A stretch of 64,000 bases of DNA from Allomyces macrogynus ATCC 38327 (GCA_000151295.1 GG745341.1:418803-482802), one strand, 5' to 3'. Counted from the stretch's first letter, positions 44,542 through 56,635 are shown. The notes: generated by a model from the sequence alone, not told the origin. A program made the numbers and translations.

Positions 44542-46206
44542 TTTTCTTTTGCTCCACTTTATCTCTTTTTTGAACGCAAGAAGACCGAACATTCCATTCT
44601 GATACTCAGCCGGTCAATGCCACCCCGCTCTCATTCCCCTCTCTGTCGCTTGTGTGCAACATTTCTTCCTCCTCTTCAATTTTGTACGAGTGTTTTCATT
44701 TGATAACGCGGAAATGAAATCCCAGTGCCATTTTGCGGACGGCCTACCTTGCGGACTACCGTTCGCCTGACGCGTTCAATGCCAGCATGTCGCCTTGACG
44801 GCCACTTAGCTCGCGCTACACTTGTCTCGTGCTGCTCACCACATCGACGCGAACCAATGGCGGGATGAGGAGCCGAAAGTGGATCAAGCAGATCCGTTGC
44901 GCCCAGGAAGCACGAGGAACAAGTCCAACGCCTAGAATCAGTCTCCAATGCCCGTAAATTCGAGAACGCGTTGAGGACTTTGCACGCGACCTTCTCCACC
45001 CGAATAAGCGTGCACTTTGACAGGTTCTGTCCATTTGCAGCGATAGCCCGTGGGACACGTCCACCGCATCTCGGCGCGCTCGGCGATTGTGAAATAGCAC
45101 CACACAACCGAGCTCAAGAGTGCTCTGACTATCCGCCACTGCCGCCACTACGAGCCCATCGCAGGAGAAGAGCAATACTAACAACCCCGGGTCCCATTTG
45201 ACACGGCAAAGCAACAGTTGATGGATCCCTCTGTAAAAAGCACGTTTGGAGTTACGAGTTTTCGCAGCTTTTCGGCCAGTTTCGACGGGGCCGTTAACAA
45301 CGTTCGTGCTAGCGACAAAAGCAAAACTGCGACGCCACTCTCGCCCTGGCAGCCCCATTTACCGACACCCAGTCGACCCGGCCGACGAGCGCCCGCGTGG
45401 TGGTTGCCCTCCACCTCGACTTCGTCCCGCGCTCCAACCGGCCGCAACGTCCGCTCGCCGTGCTGGACACGGCTGCTGCAGGCGCATCGACCTCGTGCTG
45501 CCCAATCGCCCGGCACTCGCTGCAATCGCCCACAACGACGATTACCAGCCCCGTTAACCCTCGCCGGCCTGTCACGCCGACCCAAGCCGACTGGGACGAC
45601 TCGTCAAGCATCGTGCACGCGACGTGGGCCAAGATCCGCGCCAATTGAAGCTCGGAGCGACGCTCGATCGTGTCGAGCGAGCAATTGCGCTCATCGACCC
45701 GGGCGCACCCTCGATCGCCGAGTCCGATTCTTTGGCACGACCGCATCGTCGCTGACAACTGGACCTACCCGGCGTGCTCCGTCATCGCTCTCGTTAAGCA
45801 CGTTCGTGGCGCGACGCGTTGGATCAGGCCGTGTCGACGGTAGCGCCGCTCGACCATTCCATCACCAAGGTGTCCTGATTTGGCCGCCCAATACGACACC
45901 ACTGCACGACAAAGCGGTCAGTGGCACCAGAACCCTAACCGTTGTCGTCGACGCAGACGGCAAGTGGCGACTCTGGTGCTGGAAAGCTGCCGCGCGTGTC
46001 TTGTCCGCGACGATTCGACGCGGTCGTTGTCCGATTCGCTCCTTCGTGCACGAGGCCGTCGAGAACGTGTGTACGGCTTGCATTTCACCATTCCGCGGAA
46101 AGCGATGCGGTGTAGCCAGGGCTCACCCGCGGTTTTCGATTAGGCCAGTCGACTCTCTTGAAAAGCGCCGTTGCCGCGCCCTCGCGCGCATCTCGATTGG
46201 TCCACG
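44542..46206. other. Unassigned 1.7-kb region with coding-like fragments
   Basis: AT-richer at 44.5-45.2 kb, then GC-rich. Short pieces read like protein (VVVALHLDFVPRSN at about 45397; TLDRVERAIALIDPGAPS at about 45665; WRDALDQAVSTVAPLDH at about 45807), but they lie in different frames and no set of GT-AG introns joins them in phase. It may be a decayed gene, an unannotated multi-exon gene or the long leader of the RhoGAP gene. Confidence 0.35.
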
Positions 46207-48533
46207 ATGTACGCCAGCGGCTCGTCCACCCAGGGGGCACCCTCGCTTTGGGTGCCCATCACGGATCCGACCACGGGCGAGCTGTTTTACGCTAATCCGG
46301 CGACGGGCGAGTGCGCGTGGGATCGCACGCCCAACATGTCCGTGTACGTAGGGCAGTTTTCGGACCCATTTATGAGGCAACCGGCTCATTTCCTCGCGTT
46401 TCCTGACCAGAATGGACTTTACCGGCCAAGAAGTGTGGTGGATGCTCCACGACGAGCGAAACCAGGTCCGTTGATCGCGCCCATTATTGGCTCGCTTAAC
46501 TTCCTCTGACGCGGCTGGGTTTGAACGCTCTCCAGATTCCGTACTACTACAACACCGTGTCCGCCGTGACGCAGTGGGAGTACCCGCCCGGCGGCATCGT
46601 CGTCTCGCTCATCAACATCCAGAAAAACTCGATCGGTAAGCGCGTCTCGATGCTCTACCAACCCGCCGACTCGGACTCGGAGGGTGGCGCATCACCGCGC
46701 CACGCGCCCGCATCCTCGACGATGGACGACTACCACACGCTCGAGAGTTTGCAACGGTCGTCGCTGCGACGCAGTTCCGAGCCCGTTTTCGGGACGCCGA
46801 TTGACGAGAGCGCGCGTGCGGATCCGTCGGTGTCGGGCGGCAGCGAAGTGGGACCCGGGCGACGGTTCTCGACGCTGCACGTTGTCGTCGGCATGGGCAT
46901 GTCGGATATCGGTGTCGACGATATCCAGGTTCCGGCGTCGGCGCCGCCGCTTGGCGCCGAGAGCGAGGTCGCGACACCAATATCGACATCTGCACCTGTA
47001 CGTGCAGTTTACTCGATTGACACTGGCACTGCGCTTCGTTCTGCTCCCGCTCACCTGTCTCCACCGTGGCACTCACCTCTCTAGGCGTTCTCCCACATGG
47101 AACTCGCGGCCAAGAAGATGCGGCAAGCGACGCTGCAGAAATCGAGCAGCACGACCAACATCTCTGGGAAAGTGGCCGAGGGCGGCGGGATCGGCACGTC
47201 GAGCCACCCGTCCGTCAACACAACCATGACGCGCCCTTCGGACGCGACGTCAGTCGCGCCCGCAGGCACCGCGCACAAGGACATGTCGCAGTACCGCATC
47301 GACAGTTTTGCGCGCAAGTACTTTGCGACGCACAAGCGCGGCCTGTTTCGGCGGCGCGTGCCCGTCGAGAAGCTGCTCGTGTGGTCCAAGGAACAATTGC
47401 CGCTGCCGCTCATGGTCCTGTCCAAGGCGCGGCACAAGGACGCGCTCAAGAGCTACAAGTTGATTCTGGCGTGCATGGGCGACGGGCCGCCGACGGCGAC
47501 GACGACGGGCGGCAGCCGCATCGTCGGCAACGGGAAGAGCACGACGGCGAGCGTGAATGCGCTGCACACGGCGCTGCTCACGGACGTGCAGTGGCTGCTC
47601 GGGTGCGGCGTGCAGTCGGCCGAGATCCGCGACGAAATGTACGTGCAGCTGTGTAAGCAGTTGACGCAGAACCCGAGCGAGGTGTCGTGCCGCGACGGGT
47701 GGCGCGTCATGGCGTGCCTCACGGCCACGTTCCCGCCGTCCAAGAACTTTGAAGAGTATCTCAAGTCGTTTATCGCCGAGCACGCGGCGTTCGAGGGGGA
47801 TATCGGCACGCTCGCCACGCACTGCGCGCGCATGCTCGACCGGTCGTGCAGGAACGGGCCGCGCGGCAAGACACCAACCGCCGCCGAGATTGACCGCATG
47901 CTCGATGCCGCGTTTCACCCGTCGGTCTTTGGCGTGTCGCTCGTCGACGTCATGGACCAGCAGCGCGCCAAGCACGCGCACCTCAAGTACCCGCGCATTC
48001 TCACGTTTCTCGCACGCGCCGTGCTCAGTCTCGGTGGGACGCGATGCGAGGGCATTTTCCGAGTCCCGGGCGACATGGACCAGATCACGGAACTGCGGCT
48101 GCGCATCGAGGCCAACCGGTACGACATTCGCGGCATCACCGACCCGACGGTCCCCGCGGGCCTGCTTAAGTTTTGGCTGCGCGACCTGTCGGAGCCGCTG
48201 ATTCCGATGGAAGTCTACAAGGACTGTCTTGCGCACTGCAACGAGCCGGTGCACGCGCTCGGCGTGATTGCCGCATTGCCGCCGCTCAACCGCGACGTTG
48301 CGCAGTACATGCTGCGGTACCTGCAGGTCATTGCCGACCCGGCCCACCAAAAGTACACCAAGATGAGCGTGCAGAACCTGGCCATGGTCTTTGCGCCAAA
48401 CTTTTTGCGGTGCCCGTCGGATGACCCGACCGAGATTTTCGAGTCGACCAAGAGGGAACAGGCTTTTCTCGCGACCTTGATCCAGCAGGCCAAGTTCCCG
48501 GAGATTCAGATCGACAAGATTCCGTGGGACTGA
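46207..48533 (+). CDS. WW-WW-MyTH4-RhoGAP protein, Vilse/ARHGAP39 type
   Basis: Exons 46207-46343, 46411-46465, 46536-46997 and 47085-48533, 700 residues. The first WW domain runs LWVPITDPTTGELFYANPA to AWDRTP. The second (VWWMLHDERNQIPYYYNTV, then TQWEYPPG) is rebuilt only when the 55-nt second exon is included. The MyTH4 domain (about 285-440) includes LLVWSKEQLPLPLMVLSK and DEMYVQLCKQLTQNP. The RhoGAP domain (about 501-690) has the arginine finger in CEGIFRVPGD (Arg544) and ends NLAMVFAPNFLRCPS. In animals this set links Robo signalling to Rac/Cdc42 inactivation; here Rho-family GTPase inactivation is the supported function. Polyproline proteins in the region could be WW partners. Confidence 0.93.
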
Positions 48534-49006
48534 TTGGCCGTCCCGTGCGTTGGCGGACGCGTCCCTTTTGGGGGGGGGGGGGGGGGTGGGGCGCGACGGA
48601 CCGTACAGAGCAGACGATGGCGTGGGTAGGAAACGTGCCAGCACACGCGTCGCGCGCTGGACGGCTGCGACGTGTGTGCTTGACATGGGTTGGGCAGGTG
48701 GGGGATAGATGCTCTGGAGACTGAAGAGCATTCGTTGTCCCTCACGATTTGTTGTGGCGTTTTGTAATGTAAATACAGGCGCCGGCACCAGCCGGCTTCG
48801 TTCTCGTTGAATTGACGGGGACATGATCGAAGATGAAATGGGTTCGAGCCGAAGGGACAACGGCACTGAACGACAAGGCGTGTTCAAGGCGGAGAGAGGA
48901 GACAAGCTCAAGATAAAACGCTAGAATTCTGTATGGATAGACGAAATGACAACTACCGAAATACCACAACCAAAACCGATCCAACCTCGTCACCTTCTCG
49001 ACTCGC
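48534..49006. other. Convergent spacer with poly-G tract
   Basis: Between convergent RhoGAP and LETM1 genes. It contains a 17-nt G run at 48570-48586 and no gene. Confidence 0.5.
48570..48586. repeat. Poly-G tract, about 17 nt
   Basis: Homopolymer just downstream of the RhoGAP stop; exact length may be assembly-limited. Confidence 0.75.
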
Positions 49007-50603
49007 CTACGTGAACTTTTGCGCGTTCAACGCGCGCGCCGCGATCCACGGCAACACGTCCGTGTTCTTGCGAATCTTTTCCGTGAACTGCGCGTGCTCT
49101 TTAAGCAGCGCCAGCATGTTCGCGTCCGACTGGCCCTCGCTGATCGGCAGCCGGCGCATGCGCAGCGCCTCGACCAGCTCCTCGTGCGTCAAATCGCGGA
49201 ACATTTCCTTGGCCAGCAGCGCATCGTCCTGGCGAATCGACGACAGGTACATGATGAGCCGGGCCTTGGGGAAAATGAAGGGCAGCGACAGCGCCATGAA
49301 CCGCGCGGCCTGCATGGCCTTACCGTAGCTCAAGTGGCCCAGGTGGTAGTGCTGCTGCATCTGCGGGACCAGGTCGACTACGGCGGCGTAGTTGGCGGCC
49401 GACGGGCTCGCGACCTGCAAAGAACGTTGCTGGGTCAGATTAAGGCTCTCTAAATCAGGTGGAGAGTATTCAGAAAGATGGCACGCACCAAGCGGTCGAG
49501 CAGTTGGCGGTAGAACTGGGCGTCCTTGTCGTTGACTTTGGCCAGCGCCGACCCAATGTCCTTCAAAATGACAGGACCAACCTCGTCGTGCGTCTTTTTG
49601 ATGTGGTCGTCAATCAATTTCTACACGCCAGCAACGGGAGCGCGAGTGAGCAAATTGTTGAGTCGCTTCATGGGAAATCTCTCGCGTCACCCACGACCGC
49701 GCCAATGTACCCACCATGATGCGGCGGCCGCGGAACCCTGACGGCAGGACGCCCGGCAGGAACTTGATCACAAACGGGAGGGTCAAGAACGAGAACGGCA
49801 TGACCGCGTAGAGGCCAAACGGCAAGATGCGCATCCAGTCGTGCTTGACAATCGCGACCTGGCGCACTTCGCGGCGGCGCATCTCGTACGCGTTCTTCGA
49901 CTCGATTTTCTTGAGCGTAATGACCATGTACTGCTTCGTGTCCTTGCCGAGCTTGGTGAAGCCGAATTTCTGGTGAACCACATCAGGATGCGCGTGTGAG
50001 AGATCTGAATCCCCGTGGACGCAAGCGACATGGTCCAGCGACACGAACCACTTGGTGGAACATGTCCTTGGCGAACTGCACCGCACCCTGCGGAGAAAAG
50101 ATTGAAGCGGCAGCCTCGGTCGCAACGGGCTCGGCCGTGACCGACTTGGCTGCGGGCGCCTCGGCCTTGACGGCAGCATCAGCGACTGGGGCCGGGCTTG
50201 CGGGCGCGGCCACTTTCTCGACCTCAGGTGCTGGCGCAGCTGCCGGCGTCGCCTTCTCAACCTCTGGTGCCGGCGTGGCGTCCTTGGACGCAACAAGCGG
50301 CTCGGTCGCGGCAGCATCAGCAGTCGAATCTGCCGGGCCCTTCTTCTTCTCAGCAACCGCTGGTGCTGGTGCGGCGGCGGCCTTCTTGTTGATGGCCTTT
50401 TTCGCCTGCTGCTGCTGGCGGTACTGGAGCGACTGCTGCTTGCGCAGTTCCTTGGTTGTGCGCTTGCCCATCTGGCCCGAGCTGATGGATGCATGGCGCG
50501 CAAAGACGGCGTGCGCGAGCGCGGGCGACAATGGGCGCACGACCATGGCCGTGGCCGTCGAGCGGCCGGCCAGGCCGGCGCGCAAAAGCGAGGGCGTGGA
50601 CAT
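49007..50603 (-). CDS. MDM38: LETM1-domain mitochondrial inner-membrane protein (Mdm38-like)
   Basis: Exons 50603-50049, 49969-49715, 49620-49489 and 49414-49007, 449 residues. The N-terminus is basic and alanine-rich, consistent with a mitochondrial presequence, followed by a Lys/Gln coiled stretch and Ala/Pro/Glu repeats. The LETM1 core starts in exon 2. It has the single span LPFGLYAVMPFSFLTLPFVI leading to LPGVLPSGFRGR, and a helical matrix domain with ARFMALSLPFIFPKARLI and DLTHEELVEALRMRRLPIS. Family members support K+/H+ exchange and translation by mitochondrial ribosomes. It is shorter than yeast Mdm38 in the C-terminal coiled region. It shares a 477-bp divergent promoter with FCP1. 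Confidence 0.9.
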
Positions 50604-51080
50604 GGTGACTGGTCGATGGGCGCGGTGCAGCAGGTCGCGGGCCGCGTTGTCAGCGTCGTGGACGGGTGCTGGTCCGTTGCTGCAAGCGCGTACAGCTCGT
50701 CGGCAGTTGATCGCAGCTCACGGTCGTCAACTGGTCGCGGTCAACACGGTCGACCAAAAGACTGGCCATGGACGGCCGATGTATTATTCTTCGTGATCAA
50801 AAAAAGGGCTGCGTGATAGGTTTGACATGTGTCTCGCGCTGTCAGGTTTTCGCGCGTGGATTTGTTCTTGCGGTTTTCGTGTCTTGGTCAGGTTTTGCTC
50901 GTCCGACCGCGTCAAACCAGGTCAAACCCTGGCCTCCTCGAAAACTGTATAAAACCGCGCTGTGCCCATGTGCTACAATCCACAAAAGTGAGCCAGAGCA
51001 GAAACCAGCCATCAACGGTCAACCAGGAGAGCAGCAGCAACCACCAGCCGTTGAGTGTCGACCCACAACGCAGCACAACC
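50604..51080. other. Divergent promoter region, LETM1 / FCP1
   Basis: 477 bp. The only clear element is the TATA box at 50948 facing FCP1; no gene is present. Confidence 0.5.
50948..50954 (+). promoter_or_regulatory. TATA box upstream of FCP1
   Basis: tataaaa 127 bp before the FCP1 ATG, with ccgcgctg following. Spacing fits a transcription start at about 50980 with a leader of roughly 100 nt. Inferred from motif only. Confidence 0.5.
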
Positions 51081-53793
51081 ATGAACGAAACCGAAACTGT
51101 GCATCTGCCACCAAGTTTCCGCGCGGCCCAAGTGCGCGCCATTCTCTGCCCAACTGGATCCACGGTGCTGCCCAACGATCCGGTGCTGCGCATTGAGCAC
51201 GAGCTGCCCGACACGCCCGCGACCCGCGCCAAGTACTCGCCGTTTTTTGACGCTATCGACCATGGATCCAATGGCGCACCGGCACTTCGCGTGCGCGACC
51301 TGATCCGGTCCCCACACGCAGGCCTCCTCACGATCCTGGCTCAAGAGGGGCAGCAGGTTTCGACCAGGTATAAGACAAAGCTGTGCATAGGTGAACGTTG
51401 CTCACGTCGTGAACGCCGACTGACCGTGATCTCTTTGGTATCCATCAGCGACGCGCTCTTCGAGGTCACCGTCGAATGCAGTCATCCAGTCGTATTCAGC
51501 GGCATGTGCGCCGTGTGCAGCAAGGACCTGACGGCGTAAGTGTGATTTCTCGTCGCGACGCACTTGAGCCGGCTTTTCCCCAGCTGATCTCGTGCGCGCC
51601 ACCAATCCTAGGATCAACAACAGCGCGCCTGCGCATATCAGCATGGCGCACGACATTTCCGGGATCAAGGTCTCGGCCGCGACCGCTGAGCAGCTCGACC
51701 GCGAAACTTCGGAACGACTCTTGCGCGAACAGCGGCTCTCGATTATTCTCGACCTAGACCAGACGCTGATTCACGCGACGGCCGATCCGGGGGTCGGCAC
51801 CTGGATTGATCACGAGTCGGCCAAGCAGTCGCCTGACAGCAGCAGCGCGACACGACCAGCCATGGCCACACCATTGCGGGACCTCTACCGGTTCCGGCTC
51901 GCTGACGACCCACACGAGTACTACCTGCGATTGCGTCCGCACCTGCACGAGTTCTTGGCCGGACTCAGCTCGCTGTTCGAGATGCACATTTACACGATGG
52001 GCAGCCGGCCCTACGCGAACCAGGTCGCGGCGATTATTGACCCGGACAAGCGCTACTTTTCCGAACGGATTTTGTCGCGCGACGAGAGCGGGAGTAAGTT
52101 GCTCTGAGCCGAGTTTTAACGCTTGTCGAAGCGAGATTGACGTTTCTCGCTTGCTCTTTGGCTTAGGCTTTCACAAGAAATCGCTGCAGCGTCTGTTCCC
52201 GTGCGATCAGTCGATGGTCGTGGCCATTGACGACCGAGGCGACGTCTGGGGCTGGGCCGACAATGTGATTCGCGTGCATCCTTGTGCGTTGTTTTGCACT
52301 GTCAGTCACGCTCGGCTTACGACAAACTCACCAATTCCCCCGTCTCGTCGTCACTCCAGACAGCTACTTCCTGCGCACCGGCGACATCAACGCGCCGTTG
52401 GGCGCGCGCGATACCCCACCGATTCCCGGATCGGCCCCGGCACCCGACGCTGAGCAGCGGCGACTCCCGATCCCCGTACGCGTCGTCGACGACGATAAGG
52501 AGCTCAAAATCCTCTTGACCAAGTTACAAGAGCTGCACCAAGAGTTTTATGGTGGACCAAATCGAGACGTGCGCGTATGGGTCTTCTTTTGCGGCATTGG
52601 GCGGAATTGCTGGGTTTCGTGCTCTAACCCAACTCGACATGATCCGATAGCAAATTTTACCGCGAATGAAACGTCAAGTTTTGGCCGGCTGCGAGCTCGT
52701 GTTTTCGGGGATCATTCCAAGGCACGTGAACGAGTCGGAGTGCGTATTATTCTCAACCGGTTTGGGCATCTCTGGCCTTTTGCTGACGTTTCGTTCAATG
52801 CGCAGGTCGGATATCTGGAAACTGGCCACCAGTTTCGGCGCGCGGTGCACCTCGGCCGTGACCAAGACGACGACGCACGTCGTGGCAACAAGAGTACACC
52901 ACACCCCGTCTCTTCTCGAATCCAATCCGGCCCGGCACTTCGCTGACCCCACCTTCTCTCCCCCCCCCCCCCCCTTCCAGGCCGGCACCGCCAAGGTCCG
53001 ACAAGCGCACGCGCAGGGCACGACCGTTGTGACCCCCGGGTGGCTCTTCACGTCCATCGCCTACTGGAAACGGCTTGAAGAGGCGCGATTTCTCGTGGAG
53101 CACGACGACGACGACGATGGCGGCACGCACGACACGGTCTCGACGGTCACGCAGCACACGACCGAGCTCGATATCACCGACGAGGGCGACGACAACGACA
53201 CCGACGACGAACTGAGGCGCGAGCTCGCTGCGCTCGATTCGGCCGACGATATTCTCGACGGCGTCGACTTTGATGGGCTCGAGGAGGAACTCGATGGGTG
53301 GAACGACGATGAGATTCTCGACGAGTCGTTTGATGACCTCGCGACGTTGGAAGATACGCGGCCGGAAGAGGAGGAGACGGTTGGGGACGCCGAGGTGGGT
53401 GCGGAACCGCGAACGCCGCCGTCGCCGGCAAGCAAGGCGCTTGCGGTCCCGGCAAGTACCGCGCCGCTACGCGCGTCGCCACGCCCACGGTCCAAGCTGA
53501 GCGCAGTCTCGCATTTTTCTGACACGGCCGACGACGACGCGGAGGGGGACGTTGACGACGAGGACTCGCCCAGAATGGCCATGCTGCGCGCCAAGCGCAA
53601 ACGGCCACGCGCACAGCTTGACCCGGACGACATGCCTGACGCGAAGCGCGCGCGGCGGTCACCAACACCGTCCGACAATGGTGTTGCGAGCGGTTTTGCG
53701 GATACGCAGGATTCGCAAGACTCACAAGACGACAGCTTGCTGCTCGATTTAGAGGCGGAGCTCGATGACGTGTCGGATCTGGGCAGCTATTGA
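51081..53793 (+). CDS. FCP1: RNA polymerase II CTD phosphatase Fcp1
   Basis: Eight exons: 51081-51367, 51449-51535, 51612-52093, 52167-52283, 52360-52574, 52651-52739, 52806-52893 and 52981-53793, 725 residues. The N-terminal domain ends with CSHPVVFSGMCAVCSKDL, the usual cysteine knuckle. The catalytic FCP homology domain has ILDLDQTLIHATADP, with Asp172 and Asp174 of DxDxT. It continues EYYLRLRPHLHEFLAGLSSL, YTMGSRPYANQVAAIIDP and MVVAIDDRGDVWGW. A BRCT domain follows (about 400-490; ILPRMKRQVLAGCELVFSG, then TPGWLFTSIAYWKRLEEARF). The tail is acidic, ends LDDVSDLGSY, and resembles the TFIIF-binding tail. It dephosphorylates Ser2/5 of the Pol II CTD in the nucleus. Three of the seven introns are multiples of three without stops. 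Confidence 0.95.
52960..52974 (+). repeat. Poly-C tract at an intron 3' end
   Basis: Fifteen C form most of the polypyrimidine tract just before the ttccag acceptor at 52980 in FCP1. Length variation would alter splice-site strength. Confidence 0.75.
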
Positions 53794-54094
53794 TAACGCG
53801 CAGCCAAAGAATGGCGGGTCGCGTGGGCCAGCATTTTGGGGGGTGTTGATGGGCCGAAAGGCGAAAAACGTGTCAAAGCGTTTTGTGTAGTGCGCGATTC
53901 CCAGTAACCGGAGATATTTATTTCGCAATGATCGCGATTGGTTCTCTCCGACTCTCACTCAGGTCACCACCAACCATTGCGTACAGTCGTTGTGGAGACA
54001 AAACGCCATCGGGTAGAACAGTCGTCCATTTGGGGCCGCATGAGCGACGTGCCCCTTTCTTGACGTCGTGCAGATCCTCTCCACCCACCCTCAA
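53794..54094. other. Convergent spacer
   Basis: 301 bp between FCP1 and the leftward FHA gene; no gene seen. Confidence 0.4.
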
Positions 54095-55200
54095 TCACTC
54101 ATTGTCATCGCCCAGGTTCAATCGCCGCCGGCGCCGCTGCGACGTCGCTGGCATTGACCCGCTACTCGACGCCCCCATCGCGAGTGACACGGCAGGCGCA
54201 ACACTCATCGACCCTGCGAGCGGCGCCGGCCCAGCACCCGTTCGCGCGCGGCGCGGCACCGGCTCCATACTCTCATCTGCCTCGACCTCGTCATCCATAT
54301 CCAGCAAAACACGCGGCCGCTTGCGCGACCCCGCAGGCATCGCCACGGACAAAAGCGACTCGTTCCGCTGTGGCGGCTGCGCACGCGCCGCAGCGAACCG
54401 GCACTCGATTGCGACTCGGACCGCGACACTGGAAACCCGAGCGGCGCATTATCCTCGTCGTCAGATCCCTCCGAGTCGTCATCGAGCGTCTGGAACCACG
54501 ACCGCTGCACGTCACGCGCGGGTGCCGCCGCCAGAGCGCGTCGCCCGGGATCGACTCGAGCGTCACGTCGGCGAGCGACGCGACGGGGCGTGGACCCGAG
54601 AGGGAGTCCATGGAGTCGCCGCCGCCGCTGTGGCGATGGCGCGAAAATCCGTCGTCGAGCGAGAGAACAGCGGAGTCGTACGTGATCACGCCAAGCGTCA
54701 GGATCACGGGCATCGCGGGCACCGCCTGCCGTTTGCGGAACCGCTTGTAGTTGGGGCCCGTGGTCGCGGTCGTGGTCGCGGTCGTGGTCGCGCTCGTGGC
54801 GGCGCGGGCCCGGCGCGCGCCCTGGGCGCTACCGCCGTCCAGCACCCTCTCGGCGTCACCCACGCGCGCGAGCAGCATGTACTCGATTTGGACCATGGCG
54901 CCGAGCACGCCCCAATCCACATCGGTCCCGTTGCGCATCGCCTGCGTGACGAGCTGCCGCGCCTTCCGCACCGACTCGTCCTCGTCCTCAAGCGAGTTGA
55001 CGGACTTGACCAGGTCAGCGCGCGACTGGCGTGCCGTCTTGTGGCGCCGCGTGGCCGTTGATGACCGTGGTGCTCTTGCCGGACTCGTCGGTGATGGCGA
55101 GGTCGGGCGTCTGGAACTGGCCCGTCTGGGTCAAGTTCGACGTGGCTATCGTCGCGATCAGCCTGGATTCTGAGTAATCATGGCCAAATGGCCATCTCTT
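54095..55200 (-). CDS. NBS1-like FHA protein, compact, N-terminus unresolved
   Basis: Readable exons: about 55200-55027, 54974-54567, 54489-54430 and 54367-54095, with introns 54490-54566 and 54368-54429 and a weaker 52-nt join at 54975-55026. The first parts match the NBS1 FHA domain: DYSESRLIATIATSNLTQTG, then TPDLAITDESGKSTTVING, then a distal strand GTDVDWGVLGAMVQIEYMLL. Without the space for two BRCT domains, the protein goes to GPNYKRFRKRQAVPAMPVIL, which resembles the Mre11-binding N-F-K-x-F-x-K motif of NBS1. The tail is acidic serine-rich, then basic (SRKRPRVLLD). Mre11-Rad50-NBS1 DNA-break sensing is the inferred pathway. The first exon and the FHA glycine-arginine motif were not found. 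Confidence 0.55.
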
Positions 55201-55582
55201 GAGCACCAACCAGGTTCAGCGCGTCATTGGCGCCGACGTGCAGTGCGGCCTGCAGCTAGTGTCGAGGCATGGAGACGGCGCTGGCGCGCGTGGCGCGGGT
55301 TAATCGCGGTTTGCACTGTGGCCGAGAGAAAGACTGAAGAGTCGCGACGGTCGTGGATGGCAGTGATTCACTCTCGGCAGCACGGACCACGGTCGACGGA
55401 CAGCAGTCTGCAAAGCTGGAATCGAGCGGTCGGGACTCGCCTGTCGTTTGCTGGCCAAATCGCGGCCGCCGCCGTCGCAACCAAACGATCATGGCGAGCA
55501 ACGAATAAATATCAATTACACGATCCTATTGCATTATGCTATCCTCTCCACCCAAAATTACCGCCGCGGGTGGTCGATCCCT

Positions 55583-56635
55583 TCACGCCCGCCAGGTCAG
55601 CTCAAGAATCTCGCGGCGCACACCGCCCGATGTGATCTCCTTTGCGACGCGCACGTTCATCCTGCCGCGCGCGGCCACGCGCGACTCGAAGGCCCGCACA
55701 CCGCCGCCCACGCCAAAGTAAAACGTCTTGGCCGCGACCAGACTATGCAAGGAGCAACCGCAAACCTGTTATCTCTCCGCAAACTCGTTTCACTGTGACC
55801 AAAAAAGAACGTACGCGCGTCCAGACGGCGCAAGCTTGGCCTCCATCAACTCGAGCAGCGCCGGCACCGTAGCCTCGTCATAAATCGTCTCAGACGTCAA
55901 GATCACGTCATACGCGGGCTGCGAAAGAACCTCGGCCATGCCCGTGCCCCAGTCGCCCGCAACAAAATCAATCTTGTCGGCGTGCGGCAGCGTATCCCAG
56001 TCACTGCGGCGCAATGTCACCTCGTAGAGCCCCTGCCGGTCGACCTCATTCGCGACCGGTGGTGCACGCAAGCTCAGCAGCACGTTGGGCGCCGTGACAA
56101 CCTGCAGGACCTCAGCATTGTAGTCTTGCAGCGTCATGTGCGCAAACGGGCGGCTGCTCGCAAGAATGGCGAGTGATGGCAGGGCCGACCCGCACCCGAG
56201 CTCGAGAATGCGCGAGCTGGTGTCCAACGGGAGATCCGCTGACAGGGCAAACTCGGCTAGATCGACGCTGCACTCCCATGTCTTGAGCCCGCCCTCGTAG
56301 ACGCCCTTGACCAGATCCGTATTCGCGAGAATCGTTTGCTGCAGCACGTCAGCGTCGGACGAGGCGATCTCAAAGTGCACGTCCGAGACGTGCCGCCGAC
56401 GCACGGCGCACGGCAGATGCACGAGTTCCGGAACGAGCTCGCCGACCACGTCAACGGCGTCGTTGGATGCGGGTTCGAGCGTATGCGAGGCGCCGACTTG
56501 GTGCTTGTCCTGGGTCACGAAATGAGCGCGCGGGTCAAAGGCGTGCGCACGGGCTTGCGGCCGTGACGGTGATGCGACTGCATCTTGAGCGGTTGCGGCG
56601 GGTGCTGGCTCGGTGTCGACAAAGTTGAAGAACAT
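55583..56635 (-). CDS. HPM1: Protein-histidine N-methyltransferase Hpm1/METTL18
   Basis: Exons 56635-55815 and 55742-55583 (72-nt intron), 326 residues. Family blocks are GGLKTWECSVDLAEFALSA, the SAM motif I SRILELGCGSALPSLAIL, LQDYNAEVLQVVTAPN, VAGDWGTGM and YDVILTSETIYDEATVPALL. The last exon gives KTFYFGVGGGVRAF, the conserved substrate-side ending. The yeast and human enzymes methylate one histidine of ribosomal protein L3 (Rpl3/uL3). The 272-bp gap to the divergent Pol32 gene must hold both promoters. Confidence 0.93.

Noticed and set aside
45218..46351. 377-codon rightward frame before the RhoGAP gene
   Set aside because: Arg/Pro/Ser-rich, no motif, and it overlaps the well-supported WW exon in another frame.
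47250..48911. Leftward frame of 553 codons over the RhoGAP gene
   Set aside because: Composition typical of antisense of GC3-rich coding DNA; the plus-strand MyTH4 and RhoGAP domains explain the region.
54490..54515. 26-nt intron in the NBS1-like gene
   Set aside because: A 77-nt intron with gtgacg donor (54490-54566) gives the same acceptor and phase at a normal length.
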